Source: an uncultured Collinsella sp. (GTDB lineage Bacteria > Actinomycetota > Coriobacteriia > Coriobacteriales > Coriobacteriaceae). From it: a stretch of 24,881 nucleotides of DNA. The stretch spans positions 1-24,881 of the forward strand of contig CABUIY010000026.1 in NCBI GenBank assembly GCA_902491765.1, in the 5' to 3' direction. The notes beneath the pieces were generated by a model that was not told where the DNA came from, ran no database searches, and was given only the letters and a program-made list of their open reading frames with translations. Numbering within the stretch: position 1 is the stretch's first letter; every line of letters begins with the position of its first letter. Of the stretch, positions 7,292 to 15,676 are shown piece by piece. Position numbers and translations under genes: made by a program.

Positions 7292-8035
7292 ATGCAGACG
7301 GTCTATCGGGTATATGAGGGAACGCGCGAGCCGCATCGGCTTGCCGTCGAGCGCGCGGCCGAGGTGCTCGGCCGCGGCGGCCTGGCGCTGATCCCGACCG
7401 AGACGGTCTACGGTGTCGCCGTGGCGGTCAACGCCTTCTCGGACGCCGTGCCCCAAGATACAGGCGAATTCCCATCGTGGCCGCGCGATCCGCATGCCAC
7501 CGTTAACGGCGCCGCGGTCCCTGCGCTTGGTACTGGCTACCGCCGCATCTTTACCCTCAAGCAGCGCAAGCTCACCCAAACGGTCGCCTGGCTGGTCGAT
7601 GGCGTCGAGGCGCTCGACCGCTATGGCGTGGATATCCCGGAAGATGCCCGCGTACTTGCGCGACGATGCTGGCCGGGAGCCCTGACTATCGTGGTCAAGG
7701 CGGCTCCCTGCGTGCCGACCTTTATGCGTGCTGCCGACGACACCGTGGCCCTGCGCGCTTCGGCCTCTCCCGTGGTCCAAGCGCTCATCCGCGCCTGCGG
7801 CAGTCCCCTTGCCTGCACGAGCGCCAACACACACGGCGCGCCCTCGCCGGCAAGCTTTGCCGCCGTCGAAGGTCGCATCCTGGAGGGGGTCGATGTTGCC
7901 GTCGACGCCGGCGAGACCCCGTGTCGCGACGCCTCGACCATCGTGTCGTTCCAGCACGGCGGGCTCCAGATCCTGCGCCAAGGCGCACTTCCCGCATCAG
8001 AGATCGAACGGGTCCTGTCCGACCCGATGCAATAG
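7292..8035 (+). CDS. tsaC: L-threonylcarbamoyladenylate synthase (Sua5/YrdC family)
   Basis: This enzyme makes threonylcarbamoyl-AMP from threonine, bicarbonate and ATP, the first step of the tRNA t6A37 modification. YrdC landmarks are present: LIPTETVYG at residues 33-41, RRIFTLKQRK at 84-93 with the Lys and Arg of the KxR motif, WPGALTIV near 127, and CTSANTHG at 175-182 with the SxN signature. The protein has 247 residues. Between TVYG and RIF there are about 43 residues where the family usually has about 13, so roughly 30 extra residues (about 47-82) are inserted. A GTAAGGGG site precedes the ATG. In many bacteria this gene directly follows prmC; here the toxin-antitoxin pair separates them. 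glpK follows after 13 bases, so the two are probably co-transcribed. Confidence 0.9.
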   Translation: MQTVYRVYEGTREPHRLAVERAAEVLGRGGLALIPTETVYGVAVAVNAFSDAVPQDTGEFPSWPRDPHATVNGAAVPALGTGYRRIFTLKQRKLTQTVAWLVDGVEALDRYGVDIPEDARVLARRCWPGALTIVVKAAPCVPTFMRAADDTVALRASASPVVQALIRACGSPLACTSANTHGAPSPASFAAVEGRILEGVDVAVDAGETPCRDASTIVSFQHGGLQILRQGALPASEIERVLSDPMQ

Positions 8036-8048
8036 AAAGGTGTAAGCG

Positions 8049-9590
8049 ATGTCGTTGAATCTGGGCAGCCTGGGCATGGAAGATGCCTCGTTCAACTTTG
8101 GCGGTTCCTACATCATGGCGCTCGACTGCGGCACTACCTCGGTACTCGCGGCCATTGTCGACGAATACGGCTGCATCGTTGCCCAGGCGCGTCGTAGCGT
8201 CAAAACCAGCTTCCCGCGCCCCGGCTGGGTGGAGCAGGATCCCACGGAGGTGCTTGCCAGCCAGATCGGCGTGATGATGGAGGTTCAGTTTAAGAGCGGC
8301 ATCCATTCCGATCGCATCGCCGCCATCGGCATCTCCAACCAGCGCGAGACCACGGTGGTCTGGGACCGCGTGAGCGGCCAGCCCATCTATAACGCCATCG
8401 TGTGGCAATGCCGTCGCACCGCACCTCTGATCGACGAGCTGGTCGAGCGGGGCGCAGAAGAGCTGGTGCGCTCCCGCACGGGACTCACGCTCGATCCGTA
8501 TTTCTCGGCTTCCAAGGTGCAGTGGATCCTCGACAACGTCGACGGTGCGCGTGAGAGCGCGGCGGCGGGCGACCTCATGTTCGGCACCATCGACACCTGG
8601 CTCATCTACAACCTTACCGGCAGCCAGGTCTTTGCCACCGACTACACCAATGCCAGCCGCACGGCGCTCTTTAATATCCATACGCTCGATTGGGACGACG
8701 ACCTGCTGGCGCTCTTTGACGTTCCACGTTCCATGATGCCCGAGGTTCGTTGGAGCTCGGGCGACTACGGCCGCGTCGCGAGCGACATCATGACCAACAT
8801 GCCGCCCATCATGGGCGTGGCGGGCGATCAGCAGGCGTCGCTGTTCGGCCACTGCTGCTTCCATCCCGGCCAGACCAAAAACACCTATGGCACGGGTTGC
8901 TTTATGCTCATGAACACCGGCGACGAGGTCGTCGAATCCAAGAACGGTCTGGTCTCCACGATCGGTATCGCCGCGGACGGCAAGATCAGCTATGCGCTCG
9001 AGGGTTCTATTTTTGCCGCCGGTTCAACGATGAACTGGCTTCGCAACAACATGGGCATCATCTCGAGCGTGAGCGAGTCGGCACAACTCGCCGCTTCGAT
9101 TAGCGACAACGAGGGCTGCTACTTCGTTCCCGCCTTTGCAGGTTTGGGTGCTCCCTGGTGGGACCCGCATGCCCGCGGTATCGTGTGCGGTCTGACCGGC
9201 GCCTCGAGCCGTGCGACCATCGTACGTGCCGCCTGCGAATCCATGGCATATCAGAGCTACGACGTGCTGCGCGCCATGGAGCAGGACGTGGGGCTTTCGA
9301 TTGAGCGCCTGTCTGTCGATGGCGGTGCCTCGCGCAACGAGTTCATCATGCAATTCCAGGCCGACCTGCTGGATATCCCCGTGCTGCAATGCGAGACGGT
9401 GGAGACCACGGCAATCGGTGCCGCGTACTTGGCGGGTCTTGCCGTCGGCTATTGGGAAGACCTGGAGGAGCTGGAGCAAAATGCCCAGATCGTTAGGACC
9501 TTCCTTCCCCATATGTCCGCCGAGCGTCGCGAGCAAAACCTTGCGGGCTGGCGTGATGCAGTCAAGCGCTCGCTCAGTACCGCACAGTAG
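8049..9590 (+). CDS. glpK: Glycerol kinase
   Basis: GlpK phosphorylates glycerol with ATP to sn-glycerol 3-phosphate, trapping it in the cytoplasm. The protein aligns well over its whole length with the FGGY-family glycerol kinases. Landmarks include YIMALDCGTTS (Asp26 region, ATP phosphate loop), SNQRETTVVWD, NAIVWQCRR, DPYFSASK, IDTWLIYNLTG, TDYTNASRT, AGDQQASLFG, KNTYGTGCFMLMNTG and LSVDGGASRNEF. At 513 residues it is slightly longer than the E. coli enzyme because of an N-terminal extension of about 20 residues. A GAAAGG site precedes the chosen ATG. An alternative start at Met23 would remove that extension but lacks a clear binding site. Confidence 0.96.
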   Translation: MSLNLGSLGMEDASFNFGGSYIMALDCGTTSVLAAIVDEYGCIVAQARRSVKTSFPRPGWVEQDPTEVLASQIGVMMEVQFKSGIHSDRIAAIGISNQRETTVVWDRVSGQPIYNAIVWQCRRTAPLIDELVERGAEELVRSRTGLTLDPYFSASKVQWILDNVDGARESAAAGDLMFGTIDTWLIYNLTGSQVFATDYTNASRTALFNIHTLDWDDDLLALFDVPRSMMPEVRWSSGDYGRVASDIMTNMPPIMGVAGDQQASLFGHCCFHPGQTKNTYGTGCFMLMNTGDEVVESKNGLVSTIGIAADGKISYALEGSIFAAGSTMNWLRNNMGIISSVSESAQLAASISDNEGCYFVPAFAGLGAPWWDPHARGIVCGLTGASSRATIVRAACESMAYQSYDVLRAMEQDVGLSIERLSVDGGASRNEFIMQFQADLLDIPVLQCETVETTAIGAAYLAGLAVGYWEDLEELEQNAQIVRTFLPHMSAERREQNLAGWRDAVKRSLSTAQ

Positions 9591-9662
9591 GGCTGCGATG
9601 GGCTGCTCGATACAACAAACCGCTAAACTTATGCATGGCGTGCGGCGGCAACATTGCTGCGC

Positions 9663-9684
9663 GCCTTGTCAGCAAGGCCGTTTT
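9663..9684 (+). terminator. Terminator-like hairpin in the glpK-upp gap
   Basis: A 6-bp stem GCCTTG/CAAGGC with a TCAG loop (9663-9678) is followed by CGTTTT. It lies 30 bases before the upp start. It could be a weak terminator for glpK or an attenuator in the upp leader. The short stem and interrupted T-tract make this tentative. Confidence 0.3.
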
Positions 9685-9713
9685 GCGGCTGCAACGAAAG
9701 GGGCAATCAACCC

Positions 9714-10361
9714 ATGACCGTCACCTACGATGCGTCCCGTGTGACGCTTGTCGATCATCCGCTCGTCCAGCACAAGCTGTCGATCCTGCGCGACAAAAAC
9801 ACCGGCACCAACCAGTTCCGTCAGCTCGTGCGCGAACTCGCGCTTTTTGACGGCTACGAGGCCATGCGCGACCTGCCTACGGAAGACGTCGAGGTCGAGA
9901 CCCCCATCACTACCGCCACGTTCAAACAGCTTGCCGGCAAGAAACTCGCCATCGTGCCCATCCTGCGTGCGGGCCTTGGCATGGTCGACGGTATCCTCGA
10001 CCTGGTGCCCTCCGCTCGCGTGGGCCACATCGGCATGGAGCGCGACGAGGTCACCCACGAGCCGCACGAGTATTACTGCAAGATGCCCAAGGATATCGAC
10101 CAGCGCATCTGCCTGGTCGTCGACCCCATGCTCGCCACGGGCGGTTCGGCCGAGATGGCCATCAGCTACCTGCGCGAGCGCGGTGTCAAGGATATCCGCA
10201 TGCTGTGCATCGTCGCCGCGCCCGAGGGCCTCAAGTCACTGACCGAAAAGGACCCCGACGTACATATTTATACGTGCGCCATCGACGACCATCTCAACGA
10301 GGCCGCCTACATCGTTCCCGGCCTCGGCGACGCCGGCGACCGCATCTTCGGCACGCTCTAG
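9714..10361 (+). CDS. upp: Uracil phosphoribosyltransferase
   Basis: Upp converts uracil and PRPP to UMP in pyrimidine salvage. The 215-residue protein starts MTVTYD at an ATG preceded by GAAAGGGG. The frame extends upstream to a TTG at 9654, but that extension is not family-like. Landmarks are DHPLVQHKLSILRDKNT near the N-terminus, PILRAGLGMVDG, the PRPP loop DPMLATGGSA at 137-146, and the C-terminal uracil-binding PGLGDAGDRIFGT. Upp immediately upstream of the ATP synthase operon is also the arrangement in Bacillus. Confidence 0.96.
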   Translation: MTVTYDASRVTLVDHPLVQHKLSILRDKNTGTNQFRQLVRELALFDGYEAMRDLPTEDVEVETPITTATFKQLAGKKLAIVPILRAGLGMVDGILDLVPSARVGHIGMERDEVTHEPHEYYCKMPKDIDQRICLVVDPMLATGGSAEMAISYLRERGVKDIRMLCIVAAPEGLKSLTEKDPDVHIYTCAIDDHLNEAAYIVPGLGDAGDRIFGTL

Positions 10362-10403
10362 TCGCTGGGCTAAGACGGCCGCGGCTGCAAATACGAAGAA
10401 ACG

Positions 10404-10438
10404 GTGCGCGCGGTCGAACAAAAGGCGACCGCGCGCAC
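10404..10438. terminator. Perfect 13-bp GC-rich hairpin after upp
   Basis: Arms 10404-10416 and 10426-10438 pair perfectly around a 9-base loop, 43 bases after the upp stop. There is no T-tract on the plus side, so it is either a non-canonical terminator or a 3'-end stabiliser separating upp from the ATP synthase operon. Confidence 0.5.
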
Positions 10439-10553
10439 TCCTGTTAACGGACGTTTTGCCCTGCAGGGTTCGAGAAAAACGTATTACCGTACCTGCGGCA
10501 TAAAGAAGGTCTTAAGAAAACGAACAGGTGCGTATTAACCGATTCTTTTTCGG

Positions 10554-10581
10554 TTGTACTTTAGCGATTGGCTCGTACAAT
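10554..10581 (+). promoter_or_regulatory. Promoter of the ATP synthase operon
   Basis: TTGTAC (10554-10559) and TACAAT (10576-10581) are 16 bases apart, about 62 bases before the first gene. The 6-bp inverted repeat AACCGA/TCGGTT (10537-10542 and 10550-10555) overlaps the -35 and may be a regulatory site. Confidence 0.6.
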
Positions 10582-10643
10582 AGTCACCAATGTTTGGCGG
10601 GAACTGTTCTGTGAGGCGTTAAAAAAGGAAAGTGAGGACGCCA

Positions 10644-10955
10644 ATGTTTCAGATAGCCGATCTGCTCGCTATCGTTGCAGGCGCCATCGCGGGCGCAATT
10701 GCCTTCCTTCCCTTTGTCTTTACGCTCAAGCCGGTTCTTGACGATAAACAGAATGCGGACATGCTCAAGGGCATGGTGAGTCTGGCGGTCTCGGCAATCG
10801 CCCTGCTCGTCTTTACCTTGGTTGTGTTTGTGTTGTTCGGAGAGGCATTTCGCATGTTCCTCCTGGGCGAGGCGATCGGCTTCGTGGCCTTTATGGCCGC
10901 CTGCACGGTTCGCGTCGCCAAGGCGCTGCGAGATCCTCATGAGGTCGAAAGGTAA
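10644..10955 (+). CDS. Small membrane protein at the AtpI position
   Basis: This 103-residue protein is strongly hydrophobic with three likely membrane segments (about 5-28, 44-66 and 70-90) and a short basic, acidic-ended tail. It is the first gene of the ATP synthase operon, the place of AtpI, a helper in c-ring assembly or magnesium supply. The sequence itself has no motif that proves AtpI identity. I prefer the ATG at 10644, with GAGGA just upstream, over a GTG at 10632 that would sit inside the ribosome-binding site. The stop is 3 bases before the atpB GTG. Confidence 0.65.
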   Translation: MFQIADLLAIVAGAIAGAIAFLPFVFTLKPVLDDKQNADMLKGMVSLAVSAIALLVFTLVVFVLFGEAFRMFLLGEAIGFVAFMAACTVRVAKALRDPHEVER

Positions 10956-10958
10956 GTC

Positions 10959-11762
10959 GTGGAAATTTTTGAAAAGCTGCCTGATGAGATTAATCATCTG
11001 GTCAGCGAGTTCAGCTCCACCCCTGTCGTGGGCGATCTGAGCTGCGGCATCACGCAGTACTCGTTTTGGCTGATCGTCTCCACGATCGTGCTCCTGATCG
11101 TCCTGGCCGTGTTCAAGAAGAAGCAGACCCTGGTTCCCAAGGGCTTCTTCGTCAACGGTTTCGAGTACATCATCGAGTACGTCGAGAACGATATCGGCAA
11201 GGGCGTCGTGGGCGAGAACTGGAAGAAGCACTTCCCGTTCCTGTGCTCGCTTTTCCTGTTCATCCTGATCAATAACATGATCGGCCTGATCCCGGGAATG
11301 AAGCCCGGCACCGGCGCAATCGGCTCCACCGCCGCGCTCGCCATTTTCGCCTTCGTGTACTTCATCTACTACGGATGCAAGGCTCACGGCGTGATCGGCT
11401 ACATCAAGAGCCTCGCCCCGCAGGGCGTGAGCTTCCCGATGAACGTGCTCGTGTGGGTTGTCGAGCTATTCTCGACCTTCCTGCGCCTCATCACGCTCGC
11501 CGTTCGTCTGTTCTGCAACATGTTCGCAGGACACGTGGTCATGGGCTCGTTCGCCATCATGGCGAGCATGTTCATGCAGCCGCTGCTTCAGCAGGTTTCC
11601 GCGGCCCACGCCGTCGGCGCCCTGCCTTCGCTGGCCTGGCTTGCCATCCTCATCCTGATCTATGCGATCGAGCTTGTGGTCGGCGCCATCCAGGCTTACG
11701 TCTTCACGGTCCTTACCGCCGTGTATGTCTCCGAGGCAGAGGAGGTCGCGGAGGAGGAGTAG
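10959..11762 (+). CDS. atpB: F1Fo ATP synthase subunit a
   Basis: Subunit a forms the two proton half-channels of Fo beside the c ring. The 267-residue protein has several membrane segments. It carries the signature LAVRLFCNMFAGH, whose Arg183 is the invariant channel arginine, and a C-terminal helix with E and Q in the IELVVGAIQAYVFTVL region. The N-terminal region KKKQTLVPKGFFVNGFEYIIEYV is typical of actinobacterial and Firmicutes-type a subunits. The start is a GTG; GAAAGG lies just upstream, overlapping the end of the preceding gene. Confidence 0.95.
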   Translation: MEIFEKLPDEINHLVSEFSSTPVVGDLSCGITQYSFWLIVSTIVLLIVLAVFKKKQTLVPKGFFVNGFEYIIEYVENDIGKGVVGENWKKHFPFLCSLFLFILINNMIGLIPGMKPGTGAIGSTAALAIFAFVYFIYYGCKAHGVIGYIKSLAPQGVSFPMNVLVWVVELFSTFLRLITLAVRLFCNMFAGHVVMGSFAIMASMFMQPLLQQVSAAHAVGALPSLAWLAILILIYAIELVVGAIQAYVFTVLTAVYVSEAEEVAEEE

Positions 11763-11774
11763 TCTTCCGTTCGC

Positions 11775-11883
11775 GCCTTAAAGGTAAGGCAATTCGTTAA
11801 ACCGCCGGTGCCCGTACCCATGGAGCCCGGCAGTTATAAAAAGGTTATCCTGCGTGAAATAAGACACGCACGACAAAGGAGGA
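11775..11883 (+). promoter_or_regulatory. Structured leader and strong ribosome-binding site of atpE
   Basis: The 124-base atpB-atpE gap holds a 6-bp hairpin (11775-11780 with 11785-11790), a weaker GCCGG/CCGGC pairing, and a 6-bp hairpin TGCGTG/CACGCA (11851-11856 with 11865-11870). AAAGGAGG, an almost full anti-16S match, follows directly. Subunit c is needed in about ten copies per enzyme, and translational enhancement before atpE is known in E. coli. A similar role here is inferred. Confidence 0.5.
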
Positions 11884-11886
11884 ATC

Positions 11887-12081
11887 GTGGGAGTTATCGG
11901 TTACGGTCTCGGTGTTATCGGCGCTGGTCTTGCTATCGGCCTGTCTGCTCTGGGTGCTACGGGTGCTATGGCCCGTCAGCCTGAGGTCCAGGGCCGCGTG
12001 TTCACCGTCTTCATCATGGGCTCCGCCTTCGGCGAGGCTCTGGCTCTGATCGGCTTCGTTGTCGCGCTGATCGTTAAATAG
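11887..12081 (+). CDS. atpE: F1Fo ATP synthase subunit c
   Basis: Subunit c is the hairpin protein of the rotating membrane ring. There are two glycine-rich membrane helices (about residues 3-26 and 39-62) around the polar loop ARQPEVQGR. The ion-binding carboxylate is Glu50 in GSAFGEALALIGF. The residue after Glu50 is Ala, not Ser or Thr, and the first-helix position that is Gln in sodium-binding rings is Ile17, so proton coupling is predicted. With 64 residues it is shorter than most c subunits (about 70-90), mainly through a short N-terminus. The start is GTG with AAAGGAGG upstream. Confidence 0.93.
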   Translation: MGVIGYGLGVIGAGLAIGLSALGATGAMARQPEVQGRVFTVFIMGSAFGEALALIGFVVALIVK

Positions 12082-12096
12082 CACGGAGCGTCAAGT

Positions 12097-12699
12097 ATGA
12101 ATCTTTCATCCCAGAAGAGCGCGATCGCACTCTCCGCGTCCGCGGCCGCGCTGCTTATGCCGGTTTCCGCGTTCGCCGAGGACGGCGCTGCCGGTGCGGA
12201 CATCCTCATCCCTAAGATGGCGGAGTTCATCCCGGCGCTTATCGCCTTCCTGATCATCTGGATCGTGCTGGCAAAGGTCGCCCTGCCGGGCATCATGAAA
12301 ACCATGGAGGAGCGCGGCAAGAAGATCGAGGAGAGCCTCGACGAGGCCGAGAAGACCAAGCAGGAGGCTATCGCCAAGCGCGCTGAGTCCGACTCGATCG
12401 TCACCGACGCCCGTCGTCAGGCTGCCGACATCGTTCTCGAGGCCCGTAAGGACGCCGAGTCCGAGCGCGCCCGTATCATCGAGGCTGCTCACAAGGAGGC
12501 CGAGGAGATCATCGCCAAGGCCCATACGACCGTCGAGGACGAGCGCAAGTCCATTTACGCCGGTGCCGCGAGCTCCATCGCCGACCTGTCCGTTGCCGTC
12601 GCCACCAAGATCGTGGGCGAGGCACTCGAGGACGATGCCGAGCAGAAGAAGCTCATCGAGCGCTACATCCAGGAAGCAGGTAGCCTGAATGCCGACTAG
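12097..12699 (+). CDS. atpF: F1Fo ATP synthase subunit b with signal-peptide-like N-terminus
   Basis: Subunit b is the peripheral stalk that holds F1 against rotation. The 200-residue protein has a membrane helix at about 42-62 (AEFIPALIAFLIIWIVLAKV) followed by a long charged coiled coil (66-190), as expected. Unusually, residues 1-27 look like a cleavable signal peptide: a basic start, a hydrophobic core ALSASAAALL and AFA before ED. There is no lipobox Cys. If it is cleaved, the mature protein has an outside N-terminus, consistent with normal b topology. The 3' end overlaps atpH by 11 bases. Confidence 0.94.
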   Translation: MNLSSQKSAIALSASAAALLMPVSAFAEDGAAGADILIPKMAEFIPALIAFLIIWIVLAKVALPGIMKTMEERGKKIEESLDEAEKTKQEAIAKRAESDSIVTDARRQAADIVLEARKDAESERARIIEAAHKEAEEIIAKAHTTVEDERKSIYAGAASSIADLSVAVATKIVGEALEDDAEQKKLIERYIQEAGSLNAD

Positions 12700-13165
12700 C
12701 CGCTATCAGGACAAGGTGCTCGAGACCTACGCGCGCTCCCTTCTGGAAGCCGCTAAGGCCGAGAACCATGTGTTTGAGGACCTCGAGATGATCGAGCGCC
12801 TGGCTTCTGCCAGCCCCGAGATCATCGCCGTGCTCGACACCATGTCCAAGCGCGACCAGCTCGACCTTCTTCCCAAGGTGGCAGCTGCCTTTAAGTATGT
12901 TGCCGAGGAAGACGAGGATGTAGTGGGCGTGACCGTCACCACGGCGATCCCGCTCGACGACGAGCTGCGTCAAACCATCACTAAGAAATGCGAGCAGGAC
13001 TTCGGCCGCAAGGTGTTCCTTATCGAGCAGGTCGACCCGTCTATCGTGGGCGGCCTGGTGCTCGAGGCCCGCGGCGAGCGTCGTGACATTACCGTCAAGA
13101 CACAGCTGCGCATCGCGCAGGAGACCCTCGCAAACTCTGCTAATTCGTACGGAGGTGAAGCCTAA
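12689..13165 (+). CDS. atpH: F1Fo ATP synthase subunit delta
   Basis: Delta links the top of F1 to the b stalk. The 158-residue protein is a little short for the family (about 175). It starts MPTSRYQDKVLETYARSLLEAA, the usual N-terminal helix pattern, and ends with the conserved VDPSIVGGLVLEARGERRD strand region and a C-terminal helix. The start codon lies inside atpF and the stop shares a base with the atpA ATG (TAATG), indicating translational coupling. Confidence 0.92.
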   Translation: MPTSRYQDKVLETYARSLLEAAKAENHVFEDLEMIERLASASPEIIAVLDTMSKRDQLDLLPKVAAAFKYVAEEDEDVVGVTVTTAIPLDDELRQTITKKCEQDFGRKVFLIEQVDPSIVGGLVLEARGERRDITVKTQLRIAQETLANSANSYGGEA

Positions 13166-14763
13166 TGTCCGAAACCCTCAATGCCCAGGATATCGCCAAG
13201 AAACTGCAGGAGCAGCTCACGAGCCTCTCCGCGACGGTCGATACGCATGAGGTTTCAACGGTCGACGAGGTAGGCGACGGCATCGCGCGCGTCTCCGGCC
13301 TCAAGAGTGCCATGGCAGGCGAGCTTCTGGAGTTCAAGAGCTCCGATACCGGTGAGACCGTCTTCGGCCTTGCCCAGAACCTTGACCGTGACGAGGTCGG
13401 CGCCGTTCTGTTTGGTGCCGTCGACTCCATCAAGGAAGGCGACGAGTGCCGCACCACTGGCCGCATTATGGATATCCCCGTGAGCCGCGCCATGCTCGGC
13501 CGCGTCGTCAATCCGCTCGGCCAGCCTATCGACGGCCTGGGTGACATCGTCGCCACGCACCGTCGCCCCATCGAGTTCAAGGCCCCCGGCGTTATCGACC
13601 GTACCCCGGTGTGCGAGCCGGTTCAGACCGGCCTGTTGGCCATCGACTCCATGGTGCCTATCGGCCGTGGTCAGCGTGAGCTCATCATCGGCGACCGTAA
13701 GACCGGTAAGACCGCCATCGCCATCGACGCTATCCTCAACCAGCGCGGCAAGGGCATGGTCTGCATCTATGTCGCCATCGGCCAGAAGGCCTCCACGGTT
13801 GCCAACATCCGCGAGACCCTCGCTCAGCACGGTGCGCTTGACTACACCATCATCGTTTCGGCCACCGCTGCCGATTCCGCCCCTATGCAGTACATCGCGC
13901 CTATGGCCGGTGCCGCTATTGGCGAGTTCTTTATGTACAACGGTGAGGACGGCAAGCCCGCCAGCGAGACCAACCCCGGTGGCCACGTGCTCGTCATCTA
14001 CGACGACCTGTCCAAGCAGGCTGTGGCTTACCGTCAGATGTCGCTGACGCTGCATCGTCCGCCCGGACGCGAGGCCTATCCCGGCGACATCTTCTACCTG
14101 CACTCTCGTCTGCTCGAGCGTGCAGTCAAGATGTCCAAGAAGAACGGTTATGGCTCCATGACGGCTCTTCCGATCATCGAGACCCAGGACGGCGACGTTT
14201 CGGCCTACATTCCGACCAACGTCATTTCCATTACCGATGGTCAGATCTACCTGCAGTCCGAGCTCTTCTTCCAGGGCCAGCGCCCGGCAGTCGACGTGGG
14301 CATTTCCGTGTCCCGCGTCGGTGGCGACGCACAGACCAAGGCCATGAAGCAGGTCGCCGGCAACCTCCGTCTGGACCTTGCTTCGTACCAGGAGCTCGCC
14401 GGCTTCACGCAGTTCGGCTCCGACCTCGACGAGGCCACGCAAAAGCAGCTTACCCACGGCGCTCGCATGACTGAGCTCCTTAAGCAGCCGCGTTACAAGC
14501 CGTTTGAGGTTGGCGAGCAGATCGTTACGCTGTTCGCTGGCAACGAGGGCTTCCTGGATGACCTGGAGATTGCCGACGTGCTGCCTTTCCGTGCCGAGCT
14601 CATCGAGTACATGGACAATGGCTTTGGCTCGCTGCTCGACAAGGTTCGCGCCAAGAAGATCGATGATGACACCAAGGCTGAGCTCTTGCGCGTCATCGGC
14701 GACTTCAAGCAGCAGTTCATGGCCAAGCACCATTCGGATGTTTCTGGATCAGAGGAGAACTAA
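13165..14763 (+). CDS. atpA: F1Fo ATP synthase subunit alpha
   Basis: Alpha is the non-catalytic nucleotide-binding subunit of F1. The 532-residue protein has the N-terminal barrel (DGIARVSGL, GEL-EF), the Walker A motif GDRKTGKT at 176-183, VCIYVAIGQKASTVANI, the Walker B region HVLVIYDDLSKQA and the arginine-finger region VGISVSRVGG. It is about 20 residues longer than E. coli AtpA, with the extra length mainly at the C-terminus. The start overlaps the atpH stop by one base. AGGTG lies upstream. Confidence 0.97.
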   Translation: MSETLNAQDIAKKLQEQLTSLSATVDTHEVSTVDEVGDGIARVSGLKSAMAGELLEFKSSDTGETVFGLAQNLDRDEVGAVLFGAVDSIKEGDECRTTGRIMDIPVSRAMLGRVVNPLGQPIDGLGDIVATHRRPIEFKAPGVIDRTPVCEPVQTGLLAIDSMVPIGRGQRELIIGDRKTGKTAIAIDAILNQRGKGMVCIYVAIGQKASTVANIRETLAQHGALDYTIIVSATAADSAPMQYIAPMAGAAIGEFFMYNGEDGKPASETNPGGHVLVIYDDLSKQAVAYRQMSLTLHRPPGREAYPGDIFYLHSRLLERAVKMSKKNGYGSMTALPIIETQDGDVSAYIPTNVISITDGQIYLQSELFFQGQRPAVDVGISVSRVGGDAQTKAMKQVAGNLRLDLASYQELAGFTQFGSDLDEATQKQLTHGARMTELLKQPRYKPFEVGEQIVTLFAGNEGFLDDLEIADVLPFRAELIEYMDNGFGSLLDKVRAKKIDDDTKAELLRVIGDFKQQFMAKHHSDVSGSEEN

Positions 14764-14768
14764 GCCCC

Positions 14769-15676
14769 ATGGCCAACCTTCGCGACATTAAGAAGCGAAT
14801 CTCCTCGGTTACCACGACCAAGCAGATCACGCGCACGATGGAGATGGTCTCTACGGCCAAGATCCGTCGTGCCCTCGATCGCTCCAAGCAGGCCGAGCCC
14901 TATAAGGAGGCGCTGACCGACGTCATGTTGACGGTCGCCGGCGACGCCTCCTGTTCGGGCACCGATCCCATGCTGCAGAAGCATGAGAGCGTCAAGCATG
15001 GCCTGATTGTCGTTATTGCCTCGGACCGCGGCCTTGCCGGCGGTTTCAATACGACGGTGGAGCGCACGGCCGAAAAGCTCGCCGCTTCTTGGGCGAACGA
15101 CGGCATCGAGTGCGAGATCATCGCGTGCGGGCGTAAGCCGGCCACGTATTTCCGTGACCGCGCAAACGTCGTCATGCACTTTGAGGGCAACTCCTCTGAG
15201 CCCGATTTCAATCAGGCCCGCATGATCTCCTCTCATATCTGCGATGCGTATCGTGCCGGTGAGCTTGACCGTGTCGAGCTTGTCTACCACCACGCCAAGA
15301 ACCGCGTGGATCAGGAGCTTCGCGTCGAGCATCTGTTGCCGCTCGACCCCGAGATGATCGCTATGGCCCACGGTCCGCGTAAGAACGAGACCGACGCCCC
15401 TAAGCGCATCTCGTCCACGTTCGAGTTCGTGCCCTCTCCCGAGCATGTTCTCGGCAAGCTTGTGCCGTCTTATATCCTGACGGTCATCTACCAGGCCCTG
15501 ATCGATTCGGCGGCTGCCGAGCAGGGTGCACGCCGCAAGGCCATGCACTCCGCGACGGAAAACGCCACCGCGATCATCTCGACCCTTACCCGCACGTATA
15601 GTCGCGTGCGCCAGGCTTCGATCACGACCGAGATTAACGAGATCGTCGGCGGAGCCTCAGCATTGGAGGAACAGTA

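Noticed and set aside
7169..8864. Long minus-strand frames opposite tsaC and glpK
   Set aside because: Both plus-strand genes are complete and recognisable; the antisense products are Arg/His/Gly-rich and featureless.
13255..14733. A 492-codon minus-strand frame opposite atpA
   Set aside because: It is a codon-bias shadow of atpA, with no ribosome-binding site and no recognisable motif.
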